A stretch of DNA of 64,000 nt from Neorhizobium petrolearium (lineage in GTDB: Bacteria; Pseudomonadota; Alphaproteobacteria; Rhizobiales; Rhizobiaceae). Positions within the stretch are counted from its first letter, which is position 1. Every line of letters starts with the position of its first letter. The position numbers and the translations under genes were made by a program. The stretch covers positions 433,296 through 497,295 of the forward strand of contig NZ_JAGGJW010000002.1 of assembly GCF_017873175.1 (NCBI RefSeq), read 5' to 3'. Below, piece by piece: positions 1-10,533 of this stretch. The notes beneath the pieces were generated by a model. It did not search any database. It was not told the origin of the DNA and worked only from the letters and a program-made list of their open reading frames with translations.

Positions 1-1095
1 GTCCGAATTGACCACCGGCAGGCCTTCCTTCACGAAGTCAGCGGTAAAAGCAGTATACGTGAACATCTGCTGGGCGATTTCGCCTTGCGACGGAACCGGG
101 CCGGATTCCGAGAAGGTCATGCCCTGGGCCGCGGCCGGCGCATAGGCCTTCATCCAGTCGAGATACTTCTGGATCGAATAGACGGCCGCAGGACCATTGG
201 TGTCGCCGCCGCGCGCAACGCATGAGCCCACCGGACGGGAGTTCTCATCGACCTTGATGCCCCATTCGTCAACCGGTTTGCCGTTCGGAATACCCTTGTC
301 GCCGTTGCCGGCCATCGATAGCCAGGCGTCGGTGAAGCGCCAGCCGAGCGACGGGTCCTTCTTGCCGTAGTCCATATGGCCATAGACCTTCTTGCCGTCG
401 ATCTCGCGGCCGGTGAAGAACTCCGCGATGTCCTCGTAGGCCGACCAGTTGACCGGAACGCCGAGGTCGTAGCCGTACTTCGCCTTGAAATCCGCCTTGT
501 TCTTCTCGTCATTGAACCAGTCGTAACGGAAGAAATAGAGGTTGGCGAACTGCTGGTCGGGCAGTTGATAGAGCTTGCCGTCCGGCGCGGTGGTGAAGGA
601 CTTGCCGATGAAATCGTCGATGTCGAGGTCCGGGTTGGTGACGTCCTTGCCTTCATTCGCCATGAAGTCGGTCAGGCTGCGCGCCTGCTGATAACGCCAA
701 TGCGTGCCGATGAGGTCGGAGTCGTTGATGTAGGCGTCGTAGATATTCTCGCCCGACTGCATCTGCGTCTGCAGCTTTTCAACCACGTCGCCTTCGCCGA
801 TCAGGTCATGGGTGATCTTGATGCCGGTGATTGCCGTGAAGGCAGGCGCCAGCACCTTGGATTCGTATTCATGGGTAGTGATGGTTTCGGAGACGACCTT
901 GATGTCCATGCCGGCAAAAGGCTTTGCCGCATCGACGAACCATTGCATTTCCTTTTCCTGCTCGGCACTGGAAAGCGTCGACATGTCGCCGATTTCCTTG
1001 CTCAGGAACTGTTTGGCCTCCTCCATCCCGGCGAATGCCGAGCCGGTCAGTGCCAGCAGCATGGCTGCCGTTGTCGTCATAAGATGCCGTCGCAT
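1..1095 (-). CDS. glpV: GlpV-like periplasmic glycerol-binding protein, partial
   Basis: Solute-binding protein of a glycerol ABC importer, which captures substrate in the periplasm and delivers it to GlpP/GlpQ. 365 residues are visible and the C terminus lies beyond the window edge. The start at 1095 has a GGGAGG ribosome site just upstream, and the first ~23 residues are a Sec signal peptide (basic start, Ala/Leu-rich core, ending near SAFAG). The mature part is a family 1 (MalE-like) binding protein. Assignment rests on order: glpR-D-S-T-P-Q-U-V matches the glycerol operon of Rhizobium leguminosarum, where this is the last transporter gene. Specificity for glycerol rather than another polyol is inferred from that context and from the linked glycerol-3-phosphate dehydrogenase. 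Confidence 0.85.
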   Translation of the reverse strand, partial: MRRHLMTTTAAMLLALTGSAFAGMEEAKQFLSKEIGDMSTLSSAEQEKEMQWFVDAAKPFAGMDIKVVSETITTHEYESKVLAPAFTAITGIKITHDLIGEGDVVEKLQTQMQSGENIYDAYINDSDLIGTHWRYQQARSLTDFMANEGKDVTNPDLDIDDFIGKSFTTAPDGKLYQLPDQQFANLYFFRYDWFNDEKNKADFKAKYGYDLGVPVNWSAYEDIAEFFTGREIDGKKVYGHMDYGKKDPSLGWRFTDAWLSMAGNGDKGIPNGKPVDEWGIKVDENSRPVGSCVARGGDTNGPAAVYSIQKYLDWMKAYAPAAAQGMTFSESGPVPSQGEIAQQMFTYTAFTADFVKEGLPVVNSD

Positions 1096-1170
1096 GATAT
1101 CCTCCCAGAGTTTGCGATTGCATGTTCAGTTCGAGGCATCCGGCATTCCGGCGCCCGTATCAGCTTGCCT

Positions 1171-1452
1171 TTAGACGAAGCGGAAAACGCCGATGGCGTA
1201 GACCACCGCTATGGCAAGAGCCCACCACAGGTTGGGACCGGCCAGTCCCAGCCATGCGAGATGAATGAATGCTGCCCCGAGCAGCGAGATGAAGAGCCGG
1301 TCTCCCCGCGTCGTTTCAAACCGCAAGATGCCGACGCGCGGCGAGCCTCCCGGTGCAAAATATTCCCAGACGCTCATGCCGACCAGCAGCATGAGGATCG
1401 TCAGGAAGAACAGCGCCGTTGGAGGCGTCCAGGCCATCCATGAAAAGTTCAT
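1171..1452 (-). CDS. glpU: GlpU, small DUF2160 membrane protein of the glycerol transporter
   Basis: 93-residue integral membrane protein of the DUF2160 type with three predicted hydrophobic segments (roughly residues 10-30, 55-75 and 75-92). It lies between permease glpQ (16 bp upstream) and binding protein glpV, the position of glpU in rhizobial glycerol operons. The role is unknown; it may be an accessory subunit of the importer. The ATG at 1452 was chosen over an in-frame codon at 1488 because the latter would overlap glpQ and is not needed for the first membrane segment. Confidence 0.8.
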   Translation of the reverse strand: MNFSWMAWTPPTALFFLTILMLLVGMSVWEYFAPGGSPRVGILRFETTRGDRLFISLLGAAFIHLAWLGLAGPNLWWALAIAVVYAIGVFRFV

Positions 1453-1468
1453 GCGTGCTTCCTCCTGG

Positions 1469-2296
<828 letters not shown>

Positions 2297-2310
2297 GGCT
2301 CTCTCCTTTC

Positions 2311-3177
<867 letters not shown>

Positions 3178-3179
3178 GG

Positions 3180-4250
3180 TCAGCCCTCCCCGCCGACGCG
3201 CCACGAATCGGCATAGATGTTGATGGCTGCGGGGTCGAAGGTAACACGCGGCTCGGACGGGATTTCTACATCTTCTTCCGCAACAATGGAGATCGGCTGG
3301 CCGGCGAAGCTGGCGCGCACGATCTTAAGCCGGCCGATGTCCTCTATGCGGGTTATGCTTACCGGCACTCCCTCGCTGCCGATCCGAACAAATTCCGGGC
3401 GAATGCCGAGTTCAATCTTGCCGACACCCGAGATATTGGGAGCGTAATCAAGCGACACTTTTTCGTCGCCAATCGTCACGGTGCTCCCGTCGATCTTGGC
3501 AGGCAGCACGTTCATACCGGGTGAGCCGATAAAATAGCCGACGAAAGTATGCCGAGGACGCTCGAAGAGTTCTGCCGGCGTGCCGATCTGGACAATCTGG
3601 CCATCGTACATGACTACGACCTTGTCAGCGAATGTTAGTGCCTCCGTCTGGTCGTGCGTCACATAGACCATCGTAAAGCCGAACTGTTTGTGAAGCCGCT
3701 TCAATTGCGAACGCAGCACCCACTTCATATGAGGATCGATCACCGTCAGCGGTTCGTCGAACAGGATGGCGTTGACGTCGTTGCGCACCAGTCCGCGCCC
3801 GAGCGAGATCTTCTGCTTCTGGTCGGCTGTGAGCCTCTGGGCCTTGCGCTTCGCCCAATCCGAAAGATCGATGATCTCCAGCATCTCGCGGACACGCCGG
3901 TCGACTTCCGGCTCAGGGACACCGCGGTTTCTCAACGGAAATGCCAGATTGTCGTAAACTGTCATCGTGTCGTAGATGACCGGGAACTGGAAAACCTGCG
4001 CGATGTTACGGGCCTGAGTGGACAGATTCGTTACGTCCTTTCCGTCGAACAGGATACGTCCGTGGGACGGCTGCAGGAGGCCGGAGATGATATTGAGCAG
4101 GGTCGTCTTTCCGCAGCCGGACGGGCCAAGCAGAGCGTAGGCGCCACCGTCGTGCCATTCATGATCGATTTCGCGCAGTGCATAATCCTGATCGGATTGT
4201 GGGCTGGCTCCGTAGGCGTGGCGGATATGGTCGAGGGTGATGCGTGCCAT
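3180..4250 (-). CDS. glpT: GlpT, glycerol ABC transporter ATPase
   Basis: 356-residue ABC ATPase of the MalK/UgpC group that powers glycerol import. Walker A is GPSGCGKTT (near residue 44) and Walker B ends AILFDEP, followed by an H-loop TH. The usual LSGGQ signature is degenerate (LTADQKQK), an oddity typical of this branch. The C-terminal ~120 residues form the TOBE/OB regulatory domain. It is one of two different ATPases here; glpS lies 10 bp upstream. The two probably form a heterodimer in which this subunit has the weak signature. This GlpT is unrelated to the E. coli glycerol-3-phosphate antiporter of the same name. Confidence 0.86.
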   Translation of the reverse strand: MARITLDHIRHAYGASPQSDQDYALREIDHEWHDGGAYALLGPSGCGKTTLLNIISGLLQPSHGRILFDGKDVTNLSTQARNIAQVFQFPVIYDTMTVYDNLAFPLRNRGVPEPEVDRRVREMLEIIDLSDWAKRKAQRLTADQKQKISLGRGLVRNDVNAILFDEPLTVIDPHMKWVLRSQLKRLHKQFGFTMVYVTHDQTEALTFADKVVVMYDGQIVQIGTPAELFERPRHTFVGYFIGSPGMNVLPAKIDGSTVTIGDEKVSLDYAPNISGVGKIELGIRPEFVRIGSEGVPVSITRIEDIGRLKIVRASFAGQPISIVAEEDVEIPSEPRVTFDPAAINIYADSWRVGGEG

Positions 4251-4260
4251 ATCTTTCCCC

Positions 4261-5337
4261 TCAATAGGCCGCGACGGTAGCGATGGCGCGCCCGTCCGTT
4301 CCGAAAGCCATCAGATGGCGGGTGTCCAAGAAGACCTCGATTTCTGTGTCAGGATCGATATCGTGAATCCCCCGCGCGAGCATGACCCAGCGAATCCCGT
4401 TGAAATCGAGATGAACGAAGCTTTCCGAACCGGTGATCTCGGAAATCTGGGTCCTGGCCCTGATATGCGCCGAGCTGGACGTCTGCGCTGAAAGTCCGAG
4501 ATGGTGCGGGTGAAAGGCGACCGTCATCGGTCCGTCCGCGACGTCAGCAAGATGCGATGGCACAGGCATGCCATCGGTGTCCCCATGCCGGAACGAGCCG
4601 CCGGACTTGATGACTTCAATGAAGTTGAGCGGCGGATCGGCGAAGGTCTTTGCGGTAATGAGATCAGCCGGCCGGCGATAAACGTCAATCGTCGGACCGA
4701 ACTGCGTCACCCGGCCTTCGCAGAGCGTGACTGTATTGCCGCCAAGTAGAAGCGCCTCCGAGGGTTCGGTTGTCGCATAGACGAAGATCGCCCCAGATTG
4801 CGCAAATATCTTCGGCAGTTCGACGCGCAATTCCTCGCGCAGCTTGTAATCGAGGTTAGCGAGCGGCTCGTCCATCAGCACAAGACCGGCATTCTTGACG
4901 AGGGCACGGGCAAGTGCCGTCCGCTGCTGTTGGCCGCCGGAAAGATTGAGCGGTGTGCGGTCAAGATAAGCCGTCAGCCGCAGGAGGTCGGCAGTCTTGC
5001 GCACTTCCCTGTCGATCGTAGCCGCGTCCTTGCCGGCGATCCGCATCGGGGAAGCAATATTCTCATAGACGGTCAGGGACGGATAGTTGATGAACTGCTG
5101 ATAGACCATCGCAATGTTGCGCTTCTGTACCGGCACACCGGTGACATCCACACCGTCGAAATTGATGGATCCATCCGTCGGGCGATCAAGGCCTGCCATC
5201 AGCCGCATCAACGAGGTCTTGCCCGAAAGGGTAGGGCCGAGCAGGACATTGAGCGTCCCCCGCTGCAACGTCAGATCGGTGGGGCGAATGTGGTATTCGC
5301 CTCCTGCCATTTTCGACACATTGCGCAATTCGAGCAT
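4261..5337 (-). CDS. glpS: GlpS, glycerol ABC transporter ATPase
   Basis: 358-residue ABC ATPase with Walker A GPTLSGKTS, signature LSGGQQQR, Walker B LVLMDEP and a C-terminal TOBE-like domain. It is the second of two ATPases in the importer. The canonical signature here complements the degenerate one in glpT. The H-loop position reads TTEPSEA instead of TH, so the switch histidine appears to be missing; hydrolysis at the two composite sites may be unequal. The start at 5337 (MLELRNVSK) was chosen because upstream in-frame residues look non-coding and run into glpD. Confidence 0.85.
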   Translation of the reverse strand: MLELRNVSKMAGGEYHIRPTDLTLQRGTLNVLLGPTLSGKTSLMRLMAGLDRPTDGSINFDGVDVTGVPVQKRNIAMVYQQFINYPSLTVYENIASPMRIAGKDAATIDREVRKTADLLRLTAYLDRTPLNLSGGQQQRTALARALVKNAGLVLMDEPLANLDYKLREELRVELPKIFAQSGAIFVYATTEPSEALLLGGNTVTLCEGRVTQFGPTIDVYRRPADLITAKTFADPPLNFIEVIKSGGSFRHGDTDGMPVPSHLADVADGPMTVAFHPHHLGLSAQTSSSAHIRARTQISEITGSESFVHLDFNGIRWVMLARGIHDIDPDTEIEVFLDTRHLMAFGTDGRAIATVAAY

Positions 5338-5365
5338 TGATGCCTCGGGCCTCCCAACCCTCGGT

Positions 5366-6901
5366 TCAGTTGCGGTTTCCTTGCTTCGCGTATGCTGCGC
5401 GGCGGATTCCAGCCATATAGTCCTCCAGTCGCGCAGCCTCATCAGCCGTCAGGAACAGTCCCTGCTTGGTGCGGCGCCACAGAACGTCCTCCGCCGTTCG
5501 GGCCCACTCTTTCTCCATCAGCCAGCGTATTTCGATCTCGTAAAGGGAGCCGCCGAAATGGCGACCGAGATCGCCGGCGACAGCGGCGTTGCCGAGAATG
5601 ACCGCAGCATTCGTACCATAACAGCGCACGAGGCGTTCGGCATGTCTTGTCTCGATGAACGGATAGCTATGCCGAAGCGACTTCACTTGATCCTTGTAGC
5701 CGACGACAGAGAAGTCACCGCCCGGCAGCCGGCTTCTGGCCGTCCAGGATGACCGCTTGGCGCCAATCGCCTCCCCAATCTTCTCCAGAGCGTGCTCTGC
5801 GAGCCGGCGATAGGTGGTCAGCTTGCCGCCAAACACGTTGAGCAGCGGGGCACCCTCGGCTGCGTCAACTTTCAACACATAGTCGCGCGTGGCTTCCTGC
5901 GCTTTTGACGCGCCGTCGTCATAGAGTGGCCGGACGGCGGAATAGCTCCAGACGATGTCCTCCGGCCGCACAGGTTCCGAAAAATATTCGCTGGCCGCGC
6001 CGCAGAGATATCGGACTTCTTCATCGCTGATCTTGACGTCCTTTGGATCGCCTTTGTAGTCGCGATCCGTGGTGCCGATCAGCGTGAAGTCGCGTTCATA
6101 GGGAATGGCAAAGATGATGCGATTGTCCGGATTCTGAAAGAAGTAGGCACGCTCACCGTCGAACTTCTTCTTCACAACGATATGGCTGCCCTGAACGAGG
6201 CGGACATTGTGAGCCTCGTTGCGGCCGAAGACACCGCGGATGACGTGGTCGACCCACGGGCCAGCGGCATTGACAAGCATTCTCGCCTTATAGCTTGCGG
6301 TCTTGCCGGAAACAGCATCAACCGTATCGATCAACCAAAAGCCGTTCTCACGCTTGGCGGAGACCACCTTGGTGCGCGGCATGATCAACGCACCCTTGTC
6401 TGCCGCGTCGCGGGCGTTCAGCACCACCATCCGGGCGTCATCCACCCAACCGTCGGAATATTCGAAAGCCTTGGTGAAAAGCGATTTGAGCGGTTTTGCA
6501 GCAGGGTCGGACCGCATGTCGAGTACCGCGGTCGGGGGCAGCAGCTTGCGGCCACCCAGATGGTCGTAAAGGAAAAGGCCGAGGCGGATCATCCATGCCG
6601 GCCGAATTCCGCCCTTGTGATAGGGCAGAACGAACCGCAGCGGCCAGATGATGTGCGGCGCCATGGCCCAGAGGGTTTCGCGCTCCATCAGCGACTCGCG
6701 CACAAGCCGGAATTCATAATGTTCAAGATAGCGCAAGCCGCCATGGATGAGCTTGGTGGCGCCTGATGATGTGCCGGAGGCAAAATCGTTCATCTCGGCG
6801 AGAGCGACGGAATAACCGCGCCCGGCCGCATCACGCGCAATGCCGCAGCCATTGATGCCACCGCCGATTACGAAAAGATCGAAAACCGCTTTGCCCGACA
6901 T
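5366..6901 (-). CDS. glpD: GlpD, glycerol-3-phosphate dehydrogenase
   Basis: FAD-dependent membrane-associated dehydrogenase that oxidises sn-glycerol 3-phosphate to dihydroxyacetone phosphate and passes electrons to quinone. The 511-residue length is normal for the family. The N terminus carries the FAD-binding Rossmann motif (VIGGGINGCGIARDAAGRG, residues 11-29), followed by the conserved SGTSSGATKLIHGGLRYLE stretch. It heads the metabolic part of the operon, 81 bp after glpR and 28 bp before glpS. Glycerol kinase is not in the window; in related operons glpK follows glpV, so it may lie beyond position 1. Confidence 0.95.
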   Translation of the reverse strand: MSGKAVFDLFVIGGGINGCGIARDAAGRGYSVALAEMNDFASGTSSGATKLIHGGLRYLEHYEFRLVRESLMERETLWAMAPHIIWPLRFVLPYHKGGIRPAWMIRLGLFLYDHLGGRKLLPPTAVLDMRSDPAAKPLKSLFTKAFEYSDGWVDDARMVVLNARDAADKGALIMPRTKVVSAKRENGFWLIDTVDAVSGKTASYKARMLVNAAGPWVDHVIRGVFGRNEAHNVRLVQGSHIVVKKKFDGERAYFFQNPDNRIIFAIPYERDFTLIGTTDRDYKGDPKDVKISDEEVRYLCGAASEYFSEPVRPEDIVWSYSAVRPLYDDGASKAQEATRDYVLKVDAAEGAPLLNVFGGKLTTYRRLAEHALEKIGEAIGAKRSSWTARSRLPGGDFSVVGYKDQVKSLRHSYPFIETRHAERLVRCYGTNAAVILGNAAVAGDLGRHFGGSLYEIEIRWLMEKEWARTAEDVLWRRTKQGLFLTADEAARLEDYMAGIRRAAYAKQGNRN

Positions 6902-6915
6902 TTCCTAAACACCAA

Positions 6916-6948
6916 TTTCGCATTGCAGCATTATGCGCAATTACGAAA
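6916..6948. promoter_or_regulatory. Possible GlpR operator between glpR and glpD
   Basis: AT-rich gap with an imperfect inverted repeat: TTTCGCATTGC (from 6916) facing GCAATTACGAAA (to 6948). Two more CGAA elements follow at about 6966-6980. The same TTTCG/CGAAA arms occur upstream of glpR. DeoR-family repressors, including E. coli GlpR, use sites built on TTCG/CGAA, so an operator for the adjacent DeoR protein is a reasonable inference. Confidence 0.45.
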
Positions 6949-6982
6949 GACAAATTCATCTAAATCGAAACAAAATCGAATG

Positions 6983-7792
6983 TCAAAAGATATTCTTCGA
7001 AACCGCTTTCGCGGCCTCATCACCATTCTGAATATTCGTCTCGATCAACCGAACGTCGCGTTCCGCGCAGATTTGTCTGATAGACGGGACAGGGCAATGA
7101 TCGGTGATGAAGGTGTGGACCTGGGATATATGGCCGATACGGACCGGGGCAGTACGTTCGAACTTGGAGGCATCGGACACGAGGATCACATGCCGCGCGT
7201 TGGCGATAATGGCTTGGGCAACCTTCACCTCCCGGTAATCGAAATCGAGTAGCGCTCCGTCTTCATCAATCGCCGAGACACCGATCACGGCGAAATCCAC
7301 CTTGAACTGGCGAATGAAATCCACTGCCGCCTCGCCCACAATACCGCCGTCAGACCCGCGCACGACACCGCCGGCAATCACCACCTCAATGAAGGGGTAG
7401 ACCCTCAATCTGTTGGCAACATTGATATTGTTTGTGATGACCATCAGGTCCTTGTGGTCCATCAGCGACTCGCCGACGGCTTCGGTCGTGGTGCCGATAT
7501 TGATGAAAAGGGACGAGTTGTCGGGGATAATCGCGGCCGCCATCCGGCCGATCGCCTGCTTTTCCGTCGCAGCCATGGAGCGGCGCGCATCGTACTTCAC
7601 GTTCTCGTTGCCGCTCGGGAACACCGCCCCGCCGTGGATCCGCGTCAGTGCCCTGCTGTCGCACAGATCGTTGAGATCCTTGCGGATCGTCTGAGGCGTG
7701 ACCCCAAAGCGGGCGGAGAGGTCATCGACGAGAACTCGTCCATGCTCCTTGGCGATGGACATGATTTCCGACTGCCGACTGCTGAGTAGCAT
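6983..7792 (-). CDS. glpR: GlpR, DeoR-family repressor of the glycerol operon
   Basis: 269-residue DeoR-family transcription factor. Residues 1-60 form the helix-turn-helix (ending TPQTIRKDLNDL with LTRIHGGA after it) and residues ~75-235 form the sugar-phosphate sensor fold, with INIGTTTEAV as the phosphate-binding loop. It is expected to bind glycerol 3-phosphate or a related phosphate and release the operon. First gene of glpR-D-S-T-P-Q-U-V. The start at 7792 has a strong AGGAGA site 5 bases upstream. Confidence 0.9.
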   Translation of the reverse strand: MLLSSRQSEIMSIAKEHGRVLVDDLSARFGVTPQTIRKDLNDLCDSRALTRIHGGAVFPSGNENVKYDARRSMAATEKQAIGRMAAAIIPDNSSLFINIGTTTEAVGESLMDHKDLMVITNNINVANRLRVYPFIEVVIAGGVVRGSDGGIVGEAAVDFIRQFKVDFAVIGVSAIDEDGALLDFDYREVKVAQAIIANARHVILVSDASKFERTAPVRIGHISQVHTFITDHCPVPSIRQICAERDVRLIETNIQNGDEAAKAVSKNIF

Positions 7793-8117
7793 TGGGTCTC
7801 CTCCGGCGGTTTCGCTTTTTTCATTTTACGACAAAACGAAAGATCGCCAAGTACCCGTTCGTACTCTCCTGATTTATCCTTCCCTTGTCGGAGAAGGGGT
7901 TATCCGCCCTTTTGGAGCAGGCGGATATGTCCTTTACTGCGAGCCCGGGCATTCATCCACTTAGCAGTGTGTAACGCCGATGGCTTGGAGGATAGCCTGT
8001 GCTTGCAAGCGACCTTCATAGGCCGCATGGTACACGCCTTCCTGCGCATGTTGGTGGCTTCGCTGCTCTGCGCAAAATTGTGCCCCGTATCGGCGGGGAA
8101 GATCCGGAGATGCTTCT
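7793..8117. other. Intergenic region between divergent glpR and LysR genes
   Basis: 325 bp without a convincing gene. It holds the glpR ribosome site and operator-like repeat at its left end. A hairpin-rich stretch follows: CCCTT/AAGGG around 7882-7898 and a perfect 7-bp stem ATCCGCC/GGCGGAT at 7902-7926. These look like a decayed copy of a rhizobial intergenic palindromic repeat. The right end has the LysR-gene ribosome site CCGGAGA near 8103. Confidence 0.5.
7810..7841. promoter_or_regulatory. Possible GlpR operator/promoter upstream of glpR
   Basis: Inverted repeat TTTCGCTTTT (7810-7819) facing AAAACGAAA (7833-7841), just ahead of the glpR ribosome site. It shares TTTCG/CGAAA arms with the glpR-glpD gap, suggesting autoregulation by GlpR. 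Inference from sequence only. Confidence 0.45.
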
Positions 8118-9044
8118 ATGGAATTGAAATGGCTGGAGGATTTTCTTAGCCTTTCTCATTTCATGAACTTTACGCTTGCGGCTGGCGACAGGCACATCAC
8201 CCAGTCGGCATTGAGCAGGCGCATCCGGCAGCTCGAGGAATGGGTCGGGCTTCCATTGATAGATCGTTCCACCTACCCGGTGCGACTGACGCCTGCTGGA
8301 GAAAGCTTCCTGCCCCGCGCGCGCAAGACAGTTGAAATGTTGATCGCGCTTCGCGAAGAGACACAGGAGCAGCATGCCGCTCCTCAAGACATCCTCTCCT
8401 TCGCCACCATGAGTACGCTGGTTCTCACGTTCTTTCCGGTCTGGATGGAGAAAATCGAGGCAGACGGGGAGTCGTTCCGGACACGCTTCACGGAGGCCTA
8501 CTCCTCCTTTTCCAACAATGTATCGAAGCTGTTCCGCAATGAATGCGACTTCCTTCTGACCTACGCGCATGAGTGCGTCCCCGCGATCAAGGAATTGTCC
8601 GACTATCCCTACCTTACCCTCGGGTCGGAACGCGTCATCGCCATTTCAGCCCCAACCGACGACGGTGCTCCCATTCACCGGCTATGTGCCGACGGAACGC
8701 CCGTAAATTATCTGAGCTACCGGGATAGCTCCTTCTTCGCCCAGGCACTTCCCAAGACCATCTTTGACAAAACTCCGATCCGCTTGAATACCGTTTATGA
8801 AAACGCGATGTCGGCCGCCCTGAAGGCCATGGCTGTGTCCGGTCACGGCGTCGCCTGGATTCCCGAAAGTCTGGCAGTCAACGAAATGAGCACAGGGCAG
8901 CTCGTTCGGGCAGCGGACCCGTCACTCGACATGGAGGTGGAGATCAGGCTCTACCGTTCCTACCGTTTGCGCAGCAAGCGCGCAGGGCAGTTCTGGAGAC
9001 GTGCCGAAGAGGTCGGCATGCTCGCCGACCGCGTCGTTCCTTGA
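8118..9044 (+). CDS. LysR-family transcriptional regulator
   Basis: 308-residue LysR-type regulator. Residues 1-65 hold the winged helix-turn-helix (ITQSALSRRIRQLEEWVGLPLIDR) and residues ~90-300 the periplasmic-binding-protein-like effector domain. It is transcribed away from glpR and towards the 3' end of the ten-gene peptide/amide operon. It may control that operon, but the operon's start is 12 kb away. The effector cannot be deduced from the sequence. Confidence 0.85.
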   Translation: MELKWLEDFLSLSHFMNFTLAAGDRHITQSALSRRIRQLEEWVGLPLIDRSTYPVRLTPAGESFLPRARKTVEMLIALREETQEQHAAPQDILSFATMSTLVLTFFPVWMEKIEADGESFRTRFTEAYSSFSNNVSKLFRNECDFLLTYAHECVPAIKELSDYPYLTLGSERVIAISAPTDDGAPIHRLCADGTPVNYLSYRDSSFFAQALPKTIFDKTPIRLNTVYENAMSAALKAMAVSGHGVAWIPESLAVNEMSTGQLVRAADPSLDMEVEIRLYRSYRLRSKRAGQFWRRAEEVGMLADRVVP

Positions 9045-9076
9045 TCCAGCCGATGTTTGCCCCGAGGCTTGCTTCT

Positions 9077-10438
9077 TCAAGCCGCTGTCGTGCGATTGTC
9101 GAAGAGCTGTTCAAGAAAGCTCATATTCGTTAGTTCGTCGAGCGCTTCGAGAGTCGCGTAAAGTGCTTCTGCGTCCTTGAGGCCTGCGACGCAATCAAGG
9201 AACTTCGTCCTGCGGTCCTCTTCTGAAAAGGGATCGGCAAGACCACCCCGCGCGAAGAAACGTTCCTTTTCGTAAACATGGCCGCCATCGAGTGTGATCC
9301 TTAACCGATGCGGCAGCTGTGTTGCGGCACGTTCTTCTGCCGGAGTGTAGTGGGTCATCGAAATCTTCGCGAGCAGCGGGTCCCGCGCGGAAGCGACCAC
9401 GCTTGGCGGCGTGAAATCCGACAAAGACAGCTTCTTGCGGCGCAATGCGAGCGCGAGGCAATATTGCATGGAGAAGCGTGCCTCCATCTCGTTGACTGGC
9501 TTGGTATAAGGGAGATTGCGAAAATTCGCGATACCGACATGGCATTCCGCGGAGACGACAGCGTCAGCATCAAGCGGCACCTCATGCAGAAGGTCAAGCG
9601 CCATGTCGATGACCAAATGTGTCGAACCGCAGCAGGGGTGTCGCTTCGGCATGAGCCCGACGGTCTCGATGACATGATCACGGGTGCTCGCGATAGACTC
9701 GCGATCATAACCCACAGGGTCCGATCCGCCGAACATTTCGAGGAAACCCTGCGGCCCTTCGAGAATGTCCGATCTGCCATATAATCCTTCGGCTGCCAGC
9801 AAAGCCGCTTCGACAGCGTTGCGGGCCGCCATTCCGGCATGAAACGGCTTGGCGGGAGTGCCGAATTGTCCCTTCGTGCCGGACGCCATGCTTGCTCCTA
9901 GGGAAAGGGCCCGGGCAATCCCGTCGGCGTCCAGTCCCAGCAGCTTTGCCGCTCCCGCCGCGGTACCGATGCTGCCGATCGTCGATGTGCCATGCCATCC
10001 GGCGGTGTAATGTGATCCGGCAACACCGCTACCGACAAAGGCCTGTGCCTGGAGCGCCACAAGATAGGCATCCACCAGCGCACGGCCGCTTGCTCCGGTC
10101 CGGCCGGCAATCGCGAGCAATGCCGGCACGATGACCGCCGAGGCATGGCTCATGCCGGGTTTGAAATTGTCGTCGTAATCGAGCGCATGTGCCGCCGTGC
10201 CGTTCACAAGAGCTGCAACGGAGGGAGACTGGCGCGCGCCGGTCACGAGTGGTGCTTCGTCCACGGACTGCGACCCGAAGGAGCGGCTGACCGCCAGGGT
10301 GCTGATATCGCCCCGGCCCGCGTAGAGGCAGGCAAGCGTGTCGGCGATCGCCTCGCGGGCAAGCCTCCGGGCAGTATCCGTGATTGCCGGTGGTGCGGCG
10401 CACCATGCCGCAATGGTTTCGATAACGCTCATTGTCAT
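9077..10438 (-). CDS. MmgE/PrpD family protein
   Basis: 453-residue member of the MmgE/PrpD fold (2-methylcitrate dehydratase, cis-aconitate decarboxylase and relatives). Family features visible are VNGTAAHALDYDDNF near residue 77 and GWHGTSTIG near residue 150. The exact reaction cannot be read; members dehydrate or decarboxylate tricarboxylates or act on related hydroxy acids. Last gene of the peptide/amide operon, 95 bp after the serine hydrolase. The ATG at 10438 was chosen because AAAGAG lies 5 bases upstream; ATG 10432 is equally possible, and the codon at 10489 is unlikely. Confidence 0.78.
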   Translation of the reverse strand: MTMSVIETIAAWCAAPPAITDTARRLAREAIADTLACLYAGRGDISTLAVSRSFGSQSVDEAPLVTGARQSPSVAALVNGTAAHALDYDDNFKPGMSHASAVIVPALLAIAGRTGASGRALVDAYLVALQAQAFVGSGVAGSHYTAGWHGTSTIGSIGTAAGAAKLLGLDADGIARALSLGASMASGTKGQFGTPAKPFHAGMAARNAVEAALLAAEGLYGRSDILEGPQGFLEMFGGSDPVGYDRESIASTRDHVIETVGLMPKRHPCCGSTHLVIDMALDLLHEVPLDADAVVSAECHVGIANFRNLPYTKPVNEMEARFSMQYCLALALRRKKLSLSDFTPPSVVASARDPLLAKISMTHYTPAEERAATQLPHRLRITLDGGHVYEKERFFARGGLADPFSEEDRRTKFLDCVAGLKDAEALYATLEALDELTNMSFLEQLFDNRTTAA

Positions 10439-10533
10439 AAGGCTCTTTGGTAAACCGTTCGGAGGAAACGCAAACCCTGCCGCGGCCAACGAGAGACGCA
10501 GATGGCAGGAAACAGGAATTCGGAAAGCCCTGC

